Of a stretch of DNA of 64,000 bases, positions 1 through 7,824 are shown piece by piece; position 1 is the first letter of the stretch, and each line of letters begins with the position of its first letter. The notes beneath the pieces were generated by a model that was given only the letters and a program-made list of their open reading frames with translations, was not told the DNA's origin and did no database searches. Both the position numbers and the translations under genes were made by a program. Location of the stretch: the NCBI GenBank assembly GCA_017936375.1, contig JAGBFR010000037.1, positions 41,354 through 105,353 on the forward strand. The letters are read 5' to 3'. Origin of the DNA: Clostridia bacterium (lineage in GTDB: Bacteria > Bacillota > Clostridia > Christensenellales > Aristaeellaceae).

Positions 1-51
1 TAACAGAATTCAATATGCATCCAATCAATTGACGTCCATTTGCAAAGATAA

Positions 52-1803
52 TCAATCGATATAAAGCAGCTTATGCAGATAGCCGTCCGGCCTCTCCAGA
101 AGCTCCTTCAGGGATCCATCCTCGGTAATTCTTCCATTCTCAAGAACGATGGCATTCTGTGCCGTGCGGACCGTCGCCAGACGATGCGCAATGATCAGCA
201 CAGTGATCTCCTTGTCAAGCGCGCGCACGGCCTCGCGTACCGCCGCCTCGCTCTCGTAATCCATCGCGCTGGTCGCCTCGTCCATGATGATCAAGCGCGG
301 ATGCCCGAGCAGCACGCGCGCCAGCACGATCCGCTGACGCTCACCGCCGGACAGGCGCACGCCCTCGTCACCGAGCGGCGTATCCAGTCCATCCTTGAGC
401 CCGCTGACAATGCCCCACGCCTGCGCCTTCTTGAGCGCCTCGATCATCTCCGGCTCCGTTGCCGTCGGATGGAAGCGCTGAAGGTTCTCGCGCACGGACG
501 CATGCAGAATCAGCGGCTCCTGCGGGATATAGCCCAGGCTTTGCCTCCAGCCCGGCAGCGTCTCCCTCGTCAGCGGCACGCCGTCTATGAGGATTTCGCC
601 GCTGGTGGGGTGCAGGAAGCCAAGCAGCAGGTCGGCAATCGTCGTCTTTCCTGCGCCGCTGCACCCGACAAGCGCCGTCGTCGTTCCCTTCTTCAGCGAA
701 AACGACACGCCATCCAGCACGTTCTCCGTGCCGTCATGATAGGCAAACGTAACGCCGCGGAACTCAATCTCCCGTTCAAAGGGCATCGCTGGAGGATTCT
801 CCGGCTCGCTGCCCGTCTGCTCAAGCGCCGCAAGCGCCTCGCTCAGCTTTTCATGCGCCGGCACGCTGGACAGGATGCTCTGCAGACGGCCATAGAAGCC
901 GCTGAACACCGGCCACAGCCGCATAAACACATACACCAGCACCATCAGGCGCGCGGTATCCATCTTAAAGAAGAGCACGCACACGATGAAGATGACGCCG
1001 ATCATGAACGCCGCCGCGCAGGAATAGATCACCTGCGGGAAAGCGCGCAGCTTGACATACTTCATCTTCGCCTGACGGAAGGAATCGCTGATCTCGTCAA
1101 AGAGCTTCGTGTGCTCGCGCTGCACGTTGTAGGTGCGCACTTCCTTCACGCTGCGCAGCTGATTGAACAACTCGGAATACATCGCGCGGTTGATGCGGAT
1201 CATTTCCTCGCCATATTCCTTGGACACGCGGAACATGCCCCTAAACATCAGCACAAACGCCGCGCCGCACACGCAGACGAAGATCGTCACCGGCAGGCTC
1301 AGCCAGATCGCGATGCCCAGCTGCACAGCCGCAGAGACCAGCGACGAGATCATGTGGATCATATCTGCTACGCCATAACTGACCTGACTGCACTGCGCAG
1401 TAAAGAGGTTGATCGTGTCGGACTGCCTACCCGCCGTCAGCTTCTCCCAATCCGCGCGGGACACCGCCTGATACAGCGAATCGCGCAGGCTATAGGAATA
1501 ATCCTCCAGAAACCGCGTCTCCCGCAGGGAGAGCAGCCGCCCGAGCAGTGCCTTGAAGACCACGAGCACAAAGTACATCGCGATCAGCACCACGACCTGC
1601 TGCGGATAGGAAAGCCTCTGCAGCGGCGCGGTCAGCACGGACAGCGCAGATACGGACGCCTGCGATATGTCCAGCAGCCCGAGCATCGGAATCAGCATGA
1701 CGATGGAGATGCCGCCCGTCATGGACACCGCAATATTGAGCAGCAGGATCGTCAGGAAACCCTTTCTATCCCGCTGCCATACGTCTCTGAGTATTTCTTT
1801 CAT
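52..1803 (-). CDS. ABC exporter, fused permease and ATPase (RiPP locus)
   Basis: 583-residue half-transporter of the type IV (MsbA-like) exporter fold. Residues about 15-320 carry the transmembrane helices. The C-terminal ATPase has Walker A (GCSGAGKTT), the signature LSGGERQ, Walker B (LIIMDEATSAMD) and the H-loop (IIAHR). There is no N-terminal C39 peptidase domain, so unlike bacteriocin exporters of the PCAT type it cannot cut the leader itself. It is the last gene seen of the leftward RiPP operon, 17 nt after the kinase/PqqD gene, so export of the modified peptide is the likely job (inferred from context). It probably works as a homodimer in the membrane. Base composition is GC-rich, like the flanks rather than the AT-rich RiPP core. 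Confidence 0.9.
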   Translation of the reverse strand: MKEILRDVWQRDRKGFLTILLLNIAVSMTGGISIVMLIPMLGLLDISQASVSALSVLTAPLQRLSYPQQVVVLIAMYFVLVVFKALLGRLLSLRETRFLEDYSYSLRDSLYQAVSRADWEKLTAGRQSDTINLFTAQCSQVSYGVADMIHMISSLVSAAVQLGIAIWLSLPVTIFVCVCGAAFVLMFRGMFRVSKEYGEEMIRINRAMYSELFNQLRSVKEVRTYNVQREHTKLFDEISDSFRQAKMKYVKLRAFPQVIYSCAAAFMIGVIFIVCVLFFKMDTARLMVLVYVFMRLWPVFSGFYGRLQSILSSVPAHEKLSEALAALEQTGSEPENPPAMPFEREIEFRGVTFAYHDGTENVLDGVSFSLKKGTTTALVGCSGAGKTTIADLLLGFLHPTSGEILIDGVPLTRETLPGWRQSLGYIPQEPLILHASVRENLQRFHPTATEPEMIEALKKAQAWGIVSGLKDGLDTPLGDEGVRLSGGERQRIVLARVLLGHPRLIIMDEATSAMDYESEAAVREAVRALDKEITVLIIAHRLATVRTAQNAIVLENGRITEDGSLKELLERPDGYLHKLLYID

Positions 1804-1820
1804 ATCCGGAGCGCGCCCTC

Positions 1821-2885
1821 TCAGGCGTCAAGAAGACCCATCGTGACAAACTGCTCCAGCAGCGCGTCCAGATCCTTCTTCGCCGTCTCCTCGTCCACGT
1901 CAAACTCCGCAAGCACCGCCTGCAGCAGATCGTCGCGAGTCACAGCATGCTCCAGCTGCTTAAAGACAAACGCGGACACCTCGTTGAGCACGACCGCGCC
2001 GTCGAACTTCGCAATGTTATCGCCCGTGGGCATGACGATGAACTCGTCCACCACGTTGCGCAGGACAAACCCGTCCTTAATCTTCATTTCTTCCTCATCT
2101 GCCTCTCTGATTTTCTCAGGATGATTGAAAAGAATATCGTAAATAACTTTCGCCGCATCTCCGTCCGGCCCGCAGAATACGCGGTACACCGGCGTCTTGT
2201 CGATCAGGCGGCGGACATTGGCCATCGCCATCACAGCGGCATCCGTGTCCCACATGGGCACAAAGCTCTGCTGCATAATGAGCTGCCTCGCCTGATCACG
2301 GGTCAGCTTACGGATATAATTCGCCGGAGAGCGGCGCACTTCCAGAATCGCCTTGAGCGGGCGCTCGACGTCGCGGAAGATCTGCTCCTTGCCATCCCAC
2401 GGCACGCCGCAGGCCGTGCTGCCTTCCTTTTCAAGGCGCACAGCGGGGCGGTCTCCGCTGATCCACTCAAAGCCAAGCGTGTCGACCCACGCCTTCGCGC
2501 GGGTGGATTTGCCAAGGCCGGAGTGGCCGGTGAAGGCCACGGCGTATTCGCCGTTTTCCACGCAGGCCGCATGGAGAGATACAATGCCCTCGTAGCAGAA
2601 GCGGCATTCGAAGGCGGTGCGGATCAGGAAGCGTTCAGAGTTCTCGTTGACACCTAAATGCTCCAGCTGCTCGGTATACAACTCAATACAATCATAATCA
2701 TCACTGGCAATCACATATGTATCTCGGATTCCATTTCGCAGTTGAAAGCACCATTGCCCTAAATCATTACAAAAAATCTCAATTTCATCCATTTTGACAA
2801 CTGGTTCCATCTCGTTTATATGGATGTCGTCAGCACAAAGTGGATGCTTCAAAACATTGAGACTTATAGTGTCATATAGCGTCAT
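1821..2885 (-). CDS. HPr-kinase-like domain fused to PqqD/RRE domain
   Basis: 354 residues in three parts. Residues 1-100 are unassigned. The middle is an HPr-kinase/phosphorylase-like domain with P-loop GHSGLGKST (about 120) and a following ISGDRPAVR segment. Residues about 265-354 form a PqqD-like winged helix, the RiPP recognition element that binds leader peptides. Known HPrK homologues in lasso-peptide clusters phosphorylate the C-terminal serine of the precursor. By analogy this protein could bind the leader through PqqD and phosphorylate the peptide (inference). It lies 22 nt downstream of the 63-residue precursor, whose last residue is serine. Its first ~80 codons are AT-rich and the rest GC-rich, so the gene is a compositional chimera. 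Confidence 0.85.
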   Translation of the reverse strand: MTLYDTISLNVLKHPLCADDIHINEMEPVVKMDEIEIFCNDLGQWCFQLRNGIRDTYVIASDDYDCIELYTEQLEHLGVNENSERFLIRTAFECRFCYEGIVSLHAACVENGEYAVAFTGHSGLGKSTRAKAWVDTLGFEWISGDRPAVRLEKEGSTACGVPWDGKEQIFRDVERPLKAILEVRRSPANYIRKLTRDQARQLIMQQSFVPMWDTDAAVMAMANVRRLIDKTPVYRVFCGPDGDAAKVIYDILFNHPEKIREADEEEMKIKDGFVLRNVVDEFIVMPTGDNIAKFDGAVVLNEVSAFVFKQLEHAVTRDDLLQAVLAEFDVDEETAKKDLDALLEQFVTMGLLDA

Positions 2886-2907
2886 AATCTACACTCAATC
2901 CATTAAT

Positions 2908-3099
2908 TTAGGAAGGCTGCCAGTCGCTCTCAAACCAACAAGGATCTACCGACCTTGTCACAACACCAACTCGGTATAGCTCGCAACTATTTCCCTGCGC
3001 AACAAAGCCAGCCCCGCTACAAGTTGAAGTTGCTCTAACCTGCTCTTCATATTGATAATCAATCAAGCGTGCAATAGGTGCCGCATACTTTTTCTTCAC
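2908..3099 (-). CDS. RiPP precursor peptide, 63 aa
   Basis: Small peptide starting at GTG with a GGAGTGA ribosome site just upstream, 21 nt after the second radical SAM gene. Residues 1-25 align without gaps to the 44-residue peptide at 4399-4533: K2, K3, Y5, P8, I13, Q16, Y17, Q20, V21 and S25 are identical, which marks a shared leader. The putative core (about 24-63) has Cys27, Cys39 and Cys54, two tryptophans (55, 60), several acidic residues and a C-terminal Ser63. Cysteines, Trp and Tyr are common targets of SPASM-type radical SAM enzymes. I do not recognise the precursor family, so the crosslink chemistry cannot be read from sequence. Precursor status rests on size, the shared leader and the neighbours. 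Confidence 0.85.
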   Translation of the reverse strand: MKKKYAAPIARLIDYQYEEQVRATSTCSGAGFVAQGNSCELYRVGVVTRSVDPCWFESDWQPS

Positions 3100-3120
3100 A
3101 CTGGTTCACTCCATTCACTT

Positions 3121-4290
3121 CTATCCTAGTCGAATCATTCCTTCTGCTGCCAAGCGTCTTGCCCTAATGCAGAAAGCAGGATTCGCATGACCAATTGGTG
3201 CTCCGTCTGCATGTAGTTTTACACAGGCAGGGCAAACTTGACTATACGCACATCCAATACATTCCTGGGGGAAAGGATAGTCAAGGGCCCCCTGATGAAT
3301 CAAATTCCATGCATCCGAAAACCTTCTCTCTGTTAACGAAGTACTTATCTCTGACATCATCAAGCAGGGTTGCATTGTTCCATGCCAAGTTACTGCAAAC
3401 GAGCTTCTACCCCCACCACATCTGAATCCACGCGGGTTTTCCGTAATTCTTCCCCCAACCGGAAGAAGATCATCTTGACAGACCGGTTTATACTCTCTTC
3501 CTTCGATCTTCGCCTGCAGCTTATATAGATGTATGTATTCATCCAATGACAAATCATGGCATTTATCTGCTCTGCCAGTTTCTTCTCGCGGACGGAATAA
3601 ACCAGCATTAACGGAGTACATTACATCCAACCGATCAACAAGGCTCAATAGTTCTGCGCCAAAATCAACCATATATCGATTTGGCGTGATTCCAACATTA
3701 ACAGTAATCCCCGCATCTTTCAGTTTATTAATCGCCTTCAGTACTTTTGAAAAGACGCGATGACCTGTTACTTTTTCATAATTGTCCTCGTTATCCCCAT
3801 AAAGAGAAATCTGAATTGCTTTAGGTCGATGCCGCTTGAAAAAATCAATTCTCTCATCATCGAGCATCAGGCCATTTGTGTTAACAGCAGTTAGCACCCC
3901 TTTGTCTAGCAGATGCAGAAAAATATCACGAAACTCCGGATGCATCATAGCTTCGCCGCCAGTTAACAAGGCAAACAACATACCATGCTCTACAGCTTGA
4001 TCAATGATTCTTTTCCACTGATCACCCGTCAACATTTTCTTGCTATTTGCCTGCAGCTGCTGAGACGTTAAATGTACATAGCACATTTTACAGTCCAAAT
4101 TGCACAGAGGTGTGAGTTCAAAAGTCCCCCTGATCGGAATCCCTGCTATTCTGGCTTTCTTATCCAGATAGGAATTCATTTGGGTTTCGATTCGACCTTT
4201 GCTGGCTTGTTCTCTCTCGAGGTTATCAATAACCGCCACAAGCCCATCTGTTTCTTTGATCTGATGCTGCAATACACTCACCCAACTCAC
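3121..4290 (-). CDS. radical SAM/SPASM peptide-modifying enzyme B
   Basis: 389 residues. The SAM-binding cluster motif is CNLDCKMC (Cys63, Cys67, Cys70), followed by LLTGGEA. The C-terminal part has a SPASM-like set of cysteines: RCGGGRSSF, QPCLMM, then CIGCAYSQVCPAC and a final Cys near FCIRAR, expected to hold auxiliary 4Fe-4S clusters. This architecture is that of PqqE-like enzymes that act on ribosomal peptides. The likely substrate is the adjacent 63-residue or 44-residue precursor. The start codon is GTG, and a second GTG nine bases in is possible. The gene is about 43% GC against about 60% outside the locus, suggesting transfer. Confidence 0.9.
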   Translation of the reverse strand: MSWVSVLQHQIKETDGLVAVIDNLEREQASKGRIETQMNSYLDKKARIAGIPIRGTFELTPLCNLDCKMCYVHLTSQQLQANSKKMLTGDQWKRIIDQAVEHGMLFALLTGGEAMMHPEFRDIFLHLLDKGVLTAVNTNGLMLDDERIDFFKRHRPKAIQISLYGDNEDNYEKVTGHRVFSKVLKAINKLKDAGITVNVGITPNRYMVDFGAELLSLVDRLDVMYSVNAGLFRPREETGRADKCHDLSLDEYIHLYKLQAKIEGREYKPVCQDDLLPVGGRITENPRGFRCGGGRSSFAVTWHGTMQPCLMMSEISTSLTERRFSDAWNLIHQGALDYPFPQECIGCAYSQVCPACVKLHADGAPIGHANPAFCIRARRLAAEGMIRLG

Positions 4291-4398
4291 TCAATCAGAC
4301 ATACCCACATGGCCTCAATTCCTTTTTCAGCCAGCATACAGAAACTCATTACGATATTATGACTTTTTATAAACACTATACGATTCTCAAGTCACTAT

Positions 4399-4533
4399 TT
4401 ACTGGTGCTCCACACAATAATCCGAGCCAGCCGCCTTGTAATACTGTCCAATTTCTCTGCTCGCAACCACAACCTGATCCCTATACTGGAATGCAATCTT
4501 CTCCACGGTCGGAGTTTCATAGGTCTTCTTCAT
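4399..4533 (-). CDS. RiPP precursor peptide, 44 aa
   Basis: An easily missed small gene: ATG at 4533, TAA at 4401-4399, with a perfect AGGAGGA ribosome site (4547-4541) seven bases upstream. It begins MKKTYETPTVEKIAFQY and shares the pattern MKKxYxxP-x4-I-x2-QYxxQV with the 63-residue peptide. The short core (about 25-44) holds a single Cys40, Tyr31, Tyr32 and Tyr39 and ends in Gln, so its modification must differ from that of the cysteine-rich partner. It lies 47 nt after radical SAM enzyme A and 108 nt before enzyme B. Function as a RiPP precursor is inferred from leader similarity, the strong ribosome site and position. Confidence 0.85.
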   Translation of the reverse strand: MKKTYETPTVEKIAFQYRDQVVVASREIGQYYKAAGSDYCVEHQ

Positions 4534-4580
4534 TTTCTTTTCCTCCTAGAAAATTTCTTTTTAATATACTGAAACTGCAC

Positions 4581-5708
4581 TTAGAGCAGTCCTTCAGCCT
4601 TCATTCTTTTCGTCCAATCGCAAATCCTTCGACTTGCATGGCCGATTTCTGCTCCAGAAGCGTGTTCAGCAACGCAGTTCCTGCACTCGCTCCTGTATGA
4701 ACATCCCTCACACTCTTTGGGTAACGGAAATGCATTTGCAATCGAATTGATTCTCTTCCATGCCTCGTCAAAACCAAGTTCGATCACATTCTCAGCTTTA
4801 CACGGAAATGCATTACAGGGAAGAAGTCCACCCCTCCAGTCAACAGCAAAACTACCTCTTCCCGCACTGCAGTGAACACCAATCAAACTGTCATCACAAT
4901 TTCCACCCGGCTCAGGAAGCAACTCTATATCGCATTCCGGTTCAGGCAATATACCATTCTGTTCTTTCAGCAACCGAAATAGTTTCACATATGTTTCAAG
5001 TCCGGCATCAGCCAAATCCCTTTCCGTCTCTTTCCTTGGAGCAATCAATCCCGAACTGATCTGATAGGAAAACTCATGATCTTTCAGAAATCTGAGAATC
5101 TCTTCCCCGTCCATCATATAGGAACTAGGGGTCACAGCAATCACTAAAGGCAAACCAGCCTCTTTGATTCTTGTAATATTCTGGACAATATCTCTGAACA
5201 CTCGTTTTCCAGTCACCCGTTCATAAGCATCCTCGCTTGCTCCATAGAGGGATACCTGAATCATGGAAGGTGTATTCCTGTTTAGAAACTCCACCATCTC
5301 CTCATCCATAAGCAATCCATTGCTCAGGATTGATATCTCGACCCCATATTCGCGTAAAAAGAGGTACAGCTCCTTAAATCCCGGATGTGTCAAACATTCT
5401 CCACCTGTCAACGTAGCATACATCATGCCGGCGTCAATTGCCTGCTGCATGATGTCCTTCCACTGCTCTGTCGTCAGCAGCTGCGCACCCTTCATCTGCT
5501 CCTTATTCAGATGCACATAGCACATCTTGCAATCCAGATTGCACAGCGGCGTCAGCTCAAAGCTGCCGGAAATCGGGACGCCCTTGTCCCTCGCCTTGAA
5601 GTTCAGATATCGGCGCACTTCCTCATATCGCCGGTGATCGGTGGTCCCTTGCTCGTCAAGCCTTGCAAGAAGGGCACGGAGGGTCTTTGGCATCTCCATA
5701 TCCGCCAT
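4581..5708 (-). CDS. radical SAM/SPASM peptide-modifying enzyme A
   Basis: 375 residues, paralogous to enzyme B. The SAM cluster motif is CNLDCKMC (Cys56, Cys60, Cys63), with LTGGEC downstream. The SPASM-like C-terminus shows VHCSAGRGSF, LPCNAF, CEGCSYRSECRNC and a final Cys in RRICDW. It likely modifies the 44-residue peptide encoded next to it, though either enzyme could act on either precursor. It follows the S26 peptidase gene by 15 nt. The first ~90 codons are GC-rich like the upstream genes, then composition turns AT-rich near 5,450, so a recombination border appears to fall inside the gene just after the conserved cluster-binding region. Confidence 0.9.
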   Translation of the reverse strand: MADMEMPKTLRALLARLDEQGTTDHRRYEEVRRYLNFKARDKGVPISGSFELTPLCNLDCKMCYVHLNKEQMKGAQLLTTEQWKDIMQQAIDAGMMYATLTGGECLTHPGFKELYLFLREYGVEISILSNGLLMDEEMVEFLNRNTPSMIQVSLYGASEDAYERVTGKRVFRDIVQNITRIKEAGLPLVIAVTPSSYMMDGEEILRFLKDHEFSYQISSGLIAPRKETERDLADAGLETYVKLFRLLKEQNGILPEPECDIELLPEPGGNCDDSLIGVHCSAGRGSFAVDWRGGLLPCNAFPCKAENVIELGFDEAWKRINSIANAFPLPKECEGCSYRSECRNCVAEHASGAEIGHASRRICDWTKRMKAEGLL

Positions 5709-5723
5709 TGCCCCTCACCCCTC

Positions 5724-6224
5724 TCACTTCTTCTTCGTAAACATCTTCCGATACACCCGCGCCGCCAGCCCCCTGCACCGCAGGTACGCCTTCCTCACGG
5801 GGAATATCGCCATCCAGAACAGTCCGAACGCGCGCGCCGCGCGGCTGTCCAGCCGCCATGTGCGCCCGCCGCGCTCCATCTTGACCACCAGACCCCAGAT
5901 CATGTCCATCGGCATCCATCGGTCAGGATTCAGGCAGTTATCGCCCAGCGTCTGCACGAGGCCGTCCCGCATCCGGTAAACGCGGTGCACGACGTAGCGC
6001 TTCTCTCCGCCCTTGAAGAGAACGACGTCGCCCTTTTGGATCGGCCGCATCAGCGGCAGGATCGTCACCCTGTCCCGCCCGCGCCGGATCAGCGGGCGCA
6101 TGCTGTCTCCCTCCAGCGTGATCGTCACAGGAAGCATATTGCCCTCAAGCCCCAGCTCATGCCACTGCTCGATGCCAAGGCTGCGCGTCTGCACAGGCTC
6201 GCTTTCCGGTCTGGTCGTCGTCAC
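5724..6224 (-). CDS. S26-family signal-peptidase-like protease
   Basis: 166 residues. The catalytic serine motif GDSMRPLI is near residue 40. The second motif is YVVHRVYR, with His in place of the bacterial lysine, as in the SipW/eukaryotic (S26B) branch. A GDN box (LGDNCLNPD) follows, and a basic amphipathic or membrane-associated tail ends the protein. There is no N-terminal membrane helix. Start and stop overlap the kinase gene upstream by 4 nt, and radical SAM enzyme A follows after 15 nt. Because the exporter lacks a peptidase domain, this enzyme is the only candidate leader protease in the locus (inference). Both precursors have a V-x-A site at the leader/core junction that fits signal peptidase rules. 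Confidence 0.8.
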   Translation of the reverse strand: MTTTRPESEPVQTRSLGIEQWHELGLEGNMLPVTITLEGDSMRPLIRRGRDRVTILPLMRPIQKGDVVLFKGGEKRYVVHRVYRMRDGLVQTLGDNCLNPDRWMPMDMIWGLVVKMERGGRTWRLDSRAARAFGLFWMAIFPVRKAYLRCRGLAARVYRKMFTKKK

Positions 6225-6955
6225 TTGTTGTCCTTCTTCTCGCCGCGCCCGTAGTACTTGCTGTAATAGCCGTCGTAGCGGCGCGAGTTGTAGTAGTAGA
6301 ATCTGTTGCTCATGCTGTTGAACTTGACCTCGTTGAGCACGGAGCCGAGCATGCGGCAGCCCGTCTGGCGGATGCTCTCCACCGCCGTGCCGATCTCGCG
6401 CCGTCTGCCCTGGCGATAGCCCACGACCAGCAGCGCGCCGTCGCAGAACTTAGCCAGCGCCACCGCGTCGACGAGGATGCCGACCGGCGGGGTATCCACC
6501 AGCACGACGTCAAACTCTGTCGCCAGCCAGTCCATCAGTTCCTCCATCTTCGCCGTATCCAGCAGCTGAAGCGGGTTCGGCGCGCGATGACCGGCGGGGA
6601 TGAGCCACGCATTGGGGACCGTCGTCTGGTACATCGCCTGATCGATCCCGCAGTGGCCGGCAAGGTACTCCGCAAGGCCGTAGCTGTGCTCGGATTCATA
6701 GCGGAGCCTGTAGTTGGCCTGAATGCCGGAGGCGCGCAGATCCGTATCGATGAGGACGACGCGCTTGCCCATGCCGGCGAACGTGCGCATCAGGTTCATG
6801 GTCACATAGCTCTTGCCCTCTCCGGCATAGCGGCTGGTAACCATGATCGTGCGGATGTCATCGCCGCAGTAGGAGAGGTTGGTGACCAGCGTATTGAAGC
6901 CCTCCGCCGAGATGTAATCCAGCTCGGGGAAGCGGGTGATCTTTACCGTGTTCAT
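6221..6955 (-). CDS. BY-kinase (CpsD/CapB-like tyrosine kinase)
   Basis: 244 residues. Walker A is in SRYAGEGKSY, Walker A' in VVLIDTDLR and Walker B in VVLVDTPPV, the set that defines bacterial tyrosine kinases. The C-terminal tail is a tyrosine cluster (YYY, RRYDGYYSKYYGRG) for autophosphorylation. It overlaps the Wzz-like gene by 4 nt. That protein is its expected membrane activator, the split arrangement typical of Gram-positive bacteria. Such pairs normally control polysaccharide export, yet no glycosyltransferase, flippase or polymerase is visible in the window. Its role here, next to RiPP genes, is therefore open. Confidence 0.88.
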   Translation of the reverse strand: MNTVKITRFPELDYISAEGFNTLVTNLSYCGDDIRTIMVTSRYAGEGKSYVTMNLMRTFAGMGKRVVLIDTDLRASGIQANYRLRYESEHSYGLAEYLAGHCGIDQAMYQTTVPNAWLIPAGHRAPNPLQLLDTAKMEELMDWLATEFDVVLVDTPPVGILVDAVALAKFCDGALLVVGYRQGRRREIGTAVESIRQTGCRMLGSVLNEVKFNSMSNRFYYYNSRRYDGYYSKYYGRGEKKDNK

Positions 6956-7821
6956 ATCGTGATGTTCCTCTCCGCCTGTCGCTTCTCTTCCCGGCGCGCA
7001 GCCTTGCGCATGTCCTTGGTAGAGGGAAGGACGGCCAGCGTCGGGATGCCGCCGTAGTCGCTGATGTCCTCCGGCGTGCGCGGGCGCTCGTCAAGGACGA
7101 AGAGCAGCGTCAGGATGCCGACGGCCAGCACGCTGCCCAGCATGAAGCCCATGATCAGCGAACGGCTCTTGCTCGCCGCATAGCCCACGCCGGGCACAAG
7201 GGCGATCGAGAAGTCGCTGGGCATTTCGCCCTTCATCGTGCTGATGATGAATTCCTTCGCCGCGCGCGCGTAGGCGTTGGCGATGTCCGCCGCCATCTGC
7301 GCATCCGGGAAGGCCACGGTGATGTACAGGATGCGCGTGTCCTCCGGGTTGGTGACCGTCAGCATCTGCTGCATCATCTCGTAGGTATACGGCAGGTTCA
7401 GCTCCTGACGGACCATCTCATGGACTTCCCAGGTCTTGAAGACCTCCTGATAGTCGAGCGTCAGCACCGTGCCCAGCTGCAGATCCAGCATGTCGATGCC
7501 GGAACTCTCGGGGTTGACGATGTAGAGCTTGGCCGTGGCGGTATAGGTCGGCACGGAGCGGCTTGCCCTGAAGCCCATCAGCGCCGCACAGAGGATCGCC
7601 GCCAGCAGCACGCACCAGAACTTTTCCAGCACGTAGAACATCAGGCCGATCAGGTCAATGGTCTTCGGCTCGTTTTCCGGCTTTCTCTGGCTGGGTGCAT
7701 TGGCCTCCACGCCCATCTCGCGGAGCGTCTGCTCCACGGCGAGCTTCACCGCATAGGTCAGCTGCGGATCCTGCGGCACGCCGGCGCCCTGATTTTCCTG
7801 TGATTGCTTGTTTCTTCGCAT
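6952..7821 (-). CDS. Wzz/CapA-like chain-length determinant
   Basis: 289 residues with a polar N-terminus of about 65 residues, a transmembrane helix (LEKFWCVLLAAILCAALMGF), an external alpha/beta region and a second helix near residue 225-245 ahead of a basic cytoplasmic tail. This is the polysaccharide co-polymerase topology, with the Pro-rich region reduced (PRTPEDISDYGG is present). It partners the downstream tyrosine kinase by a 4-nt overlap and starts 3 nt after the lipoprotein gene. The external V-P-x-Y-T-A-x-A-x-L motif (VPTYTATAKLYI) is characteristic of the Wzz family. Confidence 0.85.
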   Translation of the reverse strand: MRRNKQSQENQGAGVPQDPQLTYAVKLAVEQTLREMGVEANAPSQRKPENEPKTIDLIGLMFYVLEKFWCVLLAAILCAALMGFRASRSVPTYTATAKLYIVNPESSGIDMLDLQLGTVLTLDYQEVFKTWEVHEMVRQELNLPYTYEMMQQMLTVTNPEDTRILYITVAFPDAQMAADIANAYARAAKEFIISTMKGEMPSDFSIALVPGVGYAASKSRSLIMGFMLGSVLAVGILTLLFVLDERPRTPEDISDYGGIPTLAVLPSTKDMRKAARREEKRQAERNITI

Positions 7822-7824
7822 GGC

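Noticed and set aside
73-2124. 683-codon open frame on the plus strand opposite the exporter and kinase genes
   Set aside because: The opposite strand encodes proteins with full ABC and PqqD motifs; the plus-strand product is Arg/His-rich low-complexity sequence typical of a GC-rich antisense shadow.
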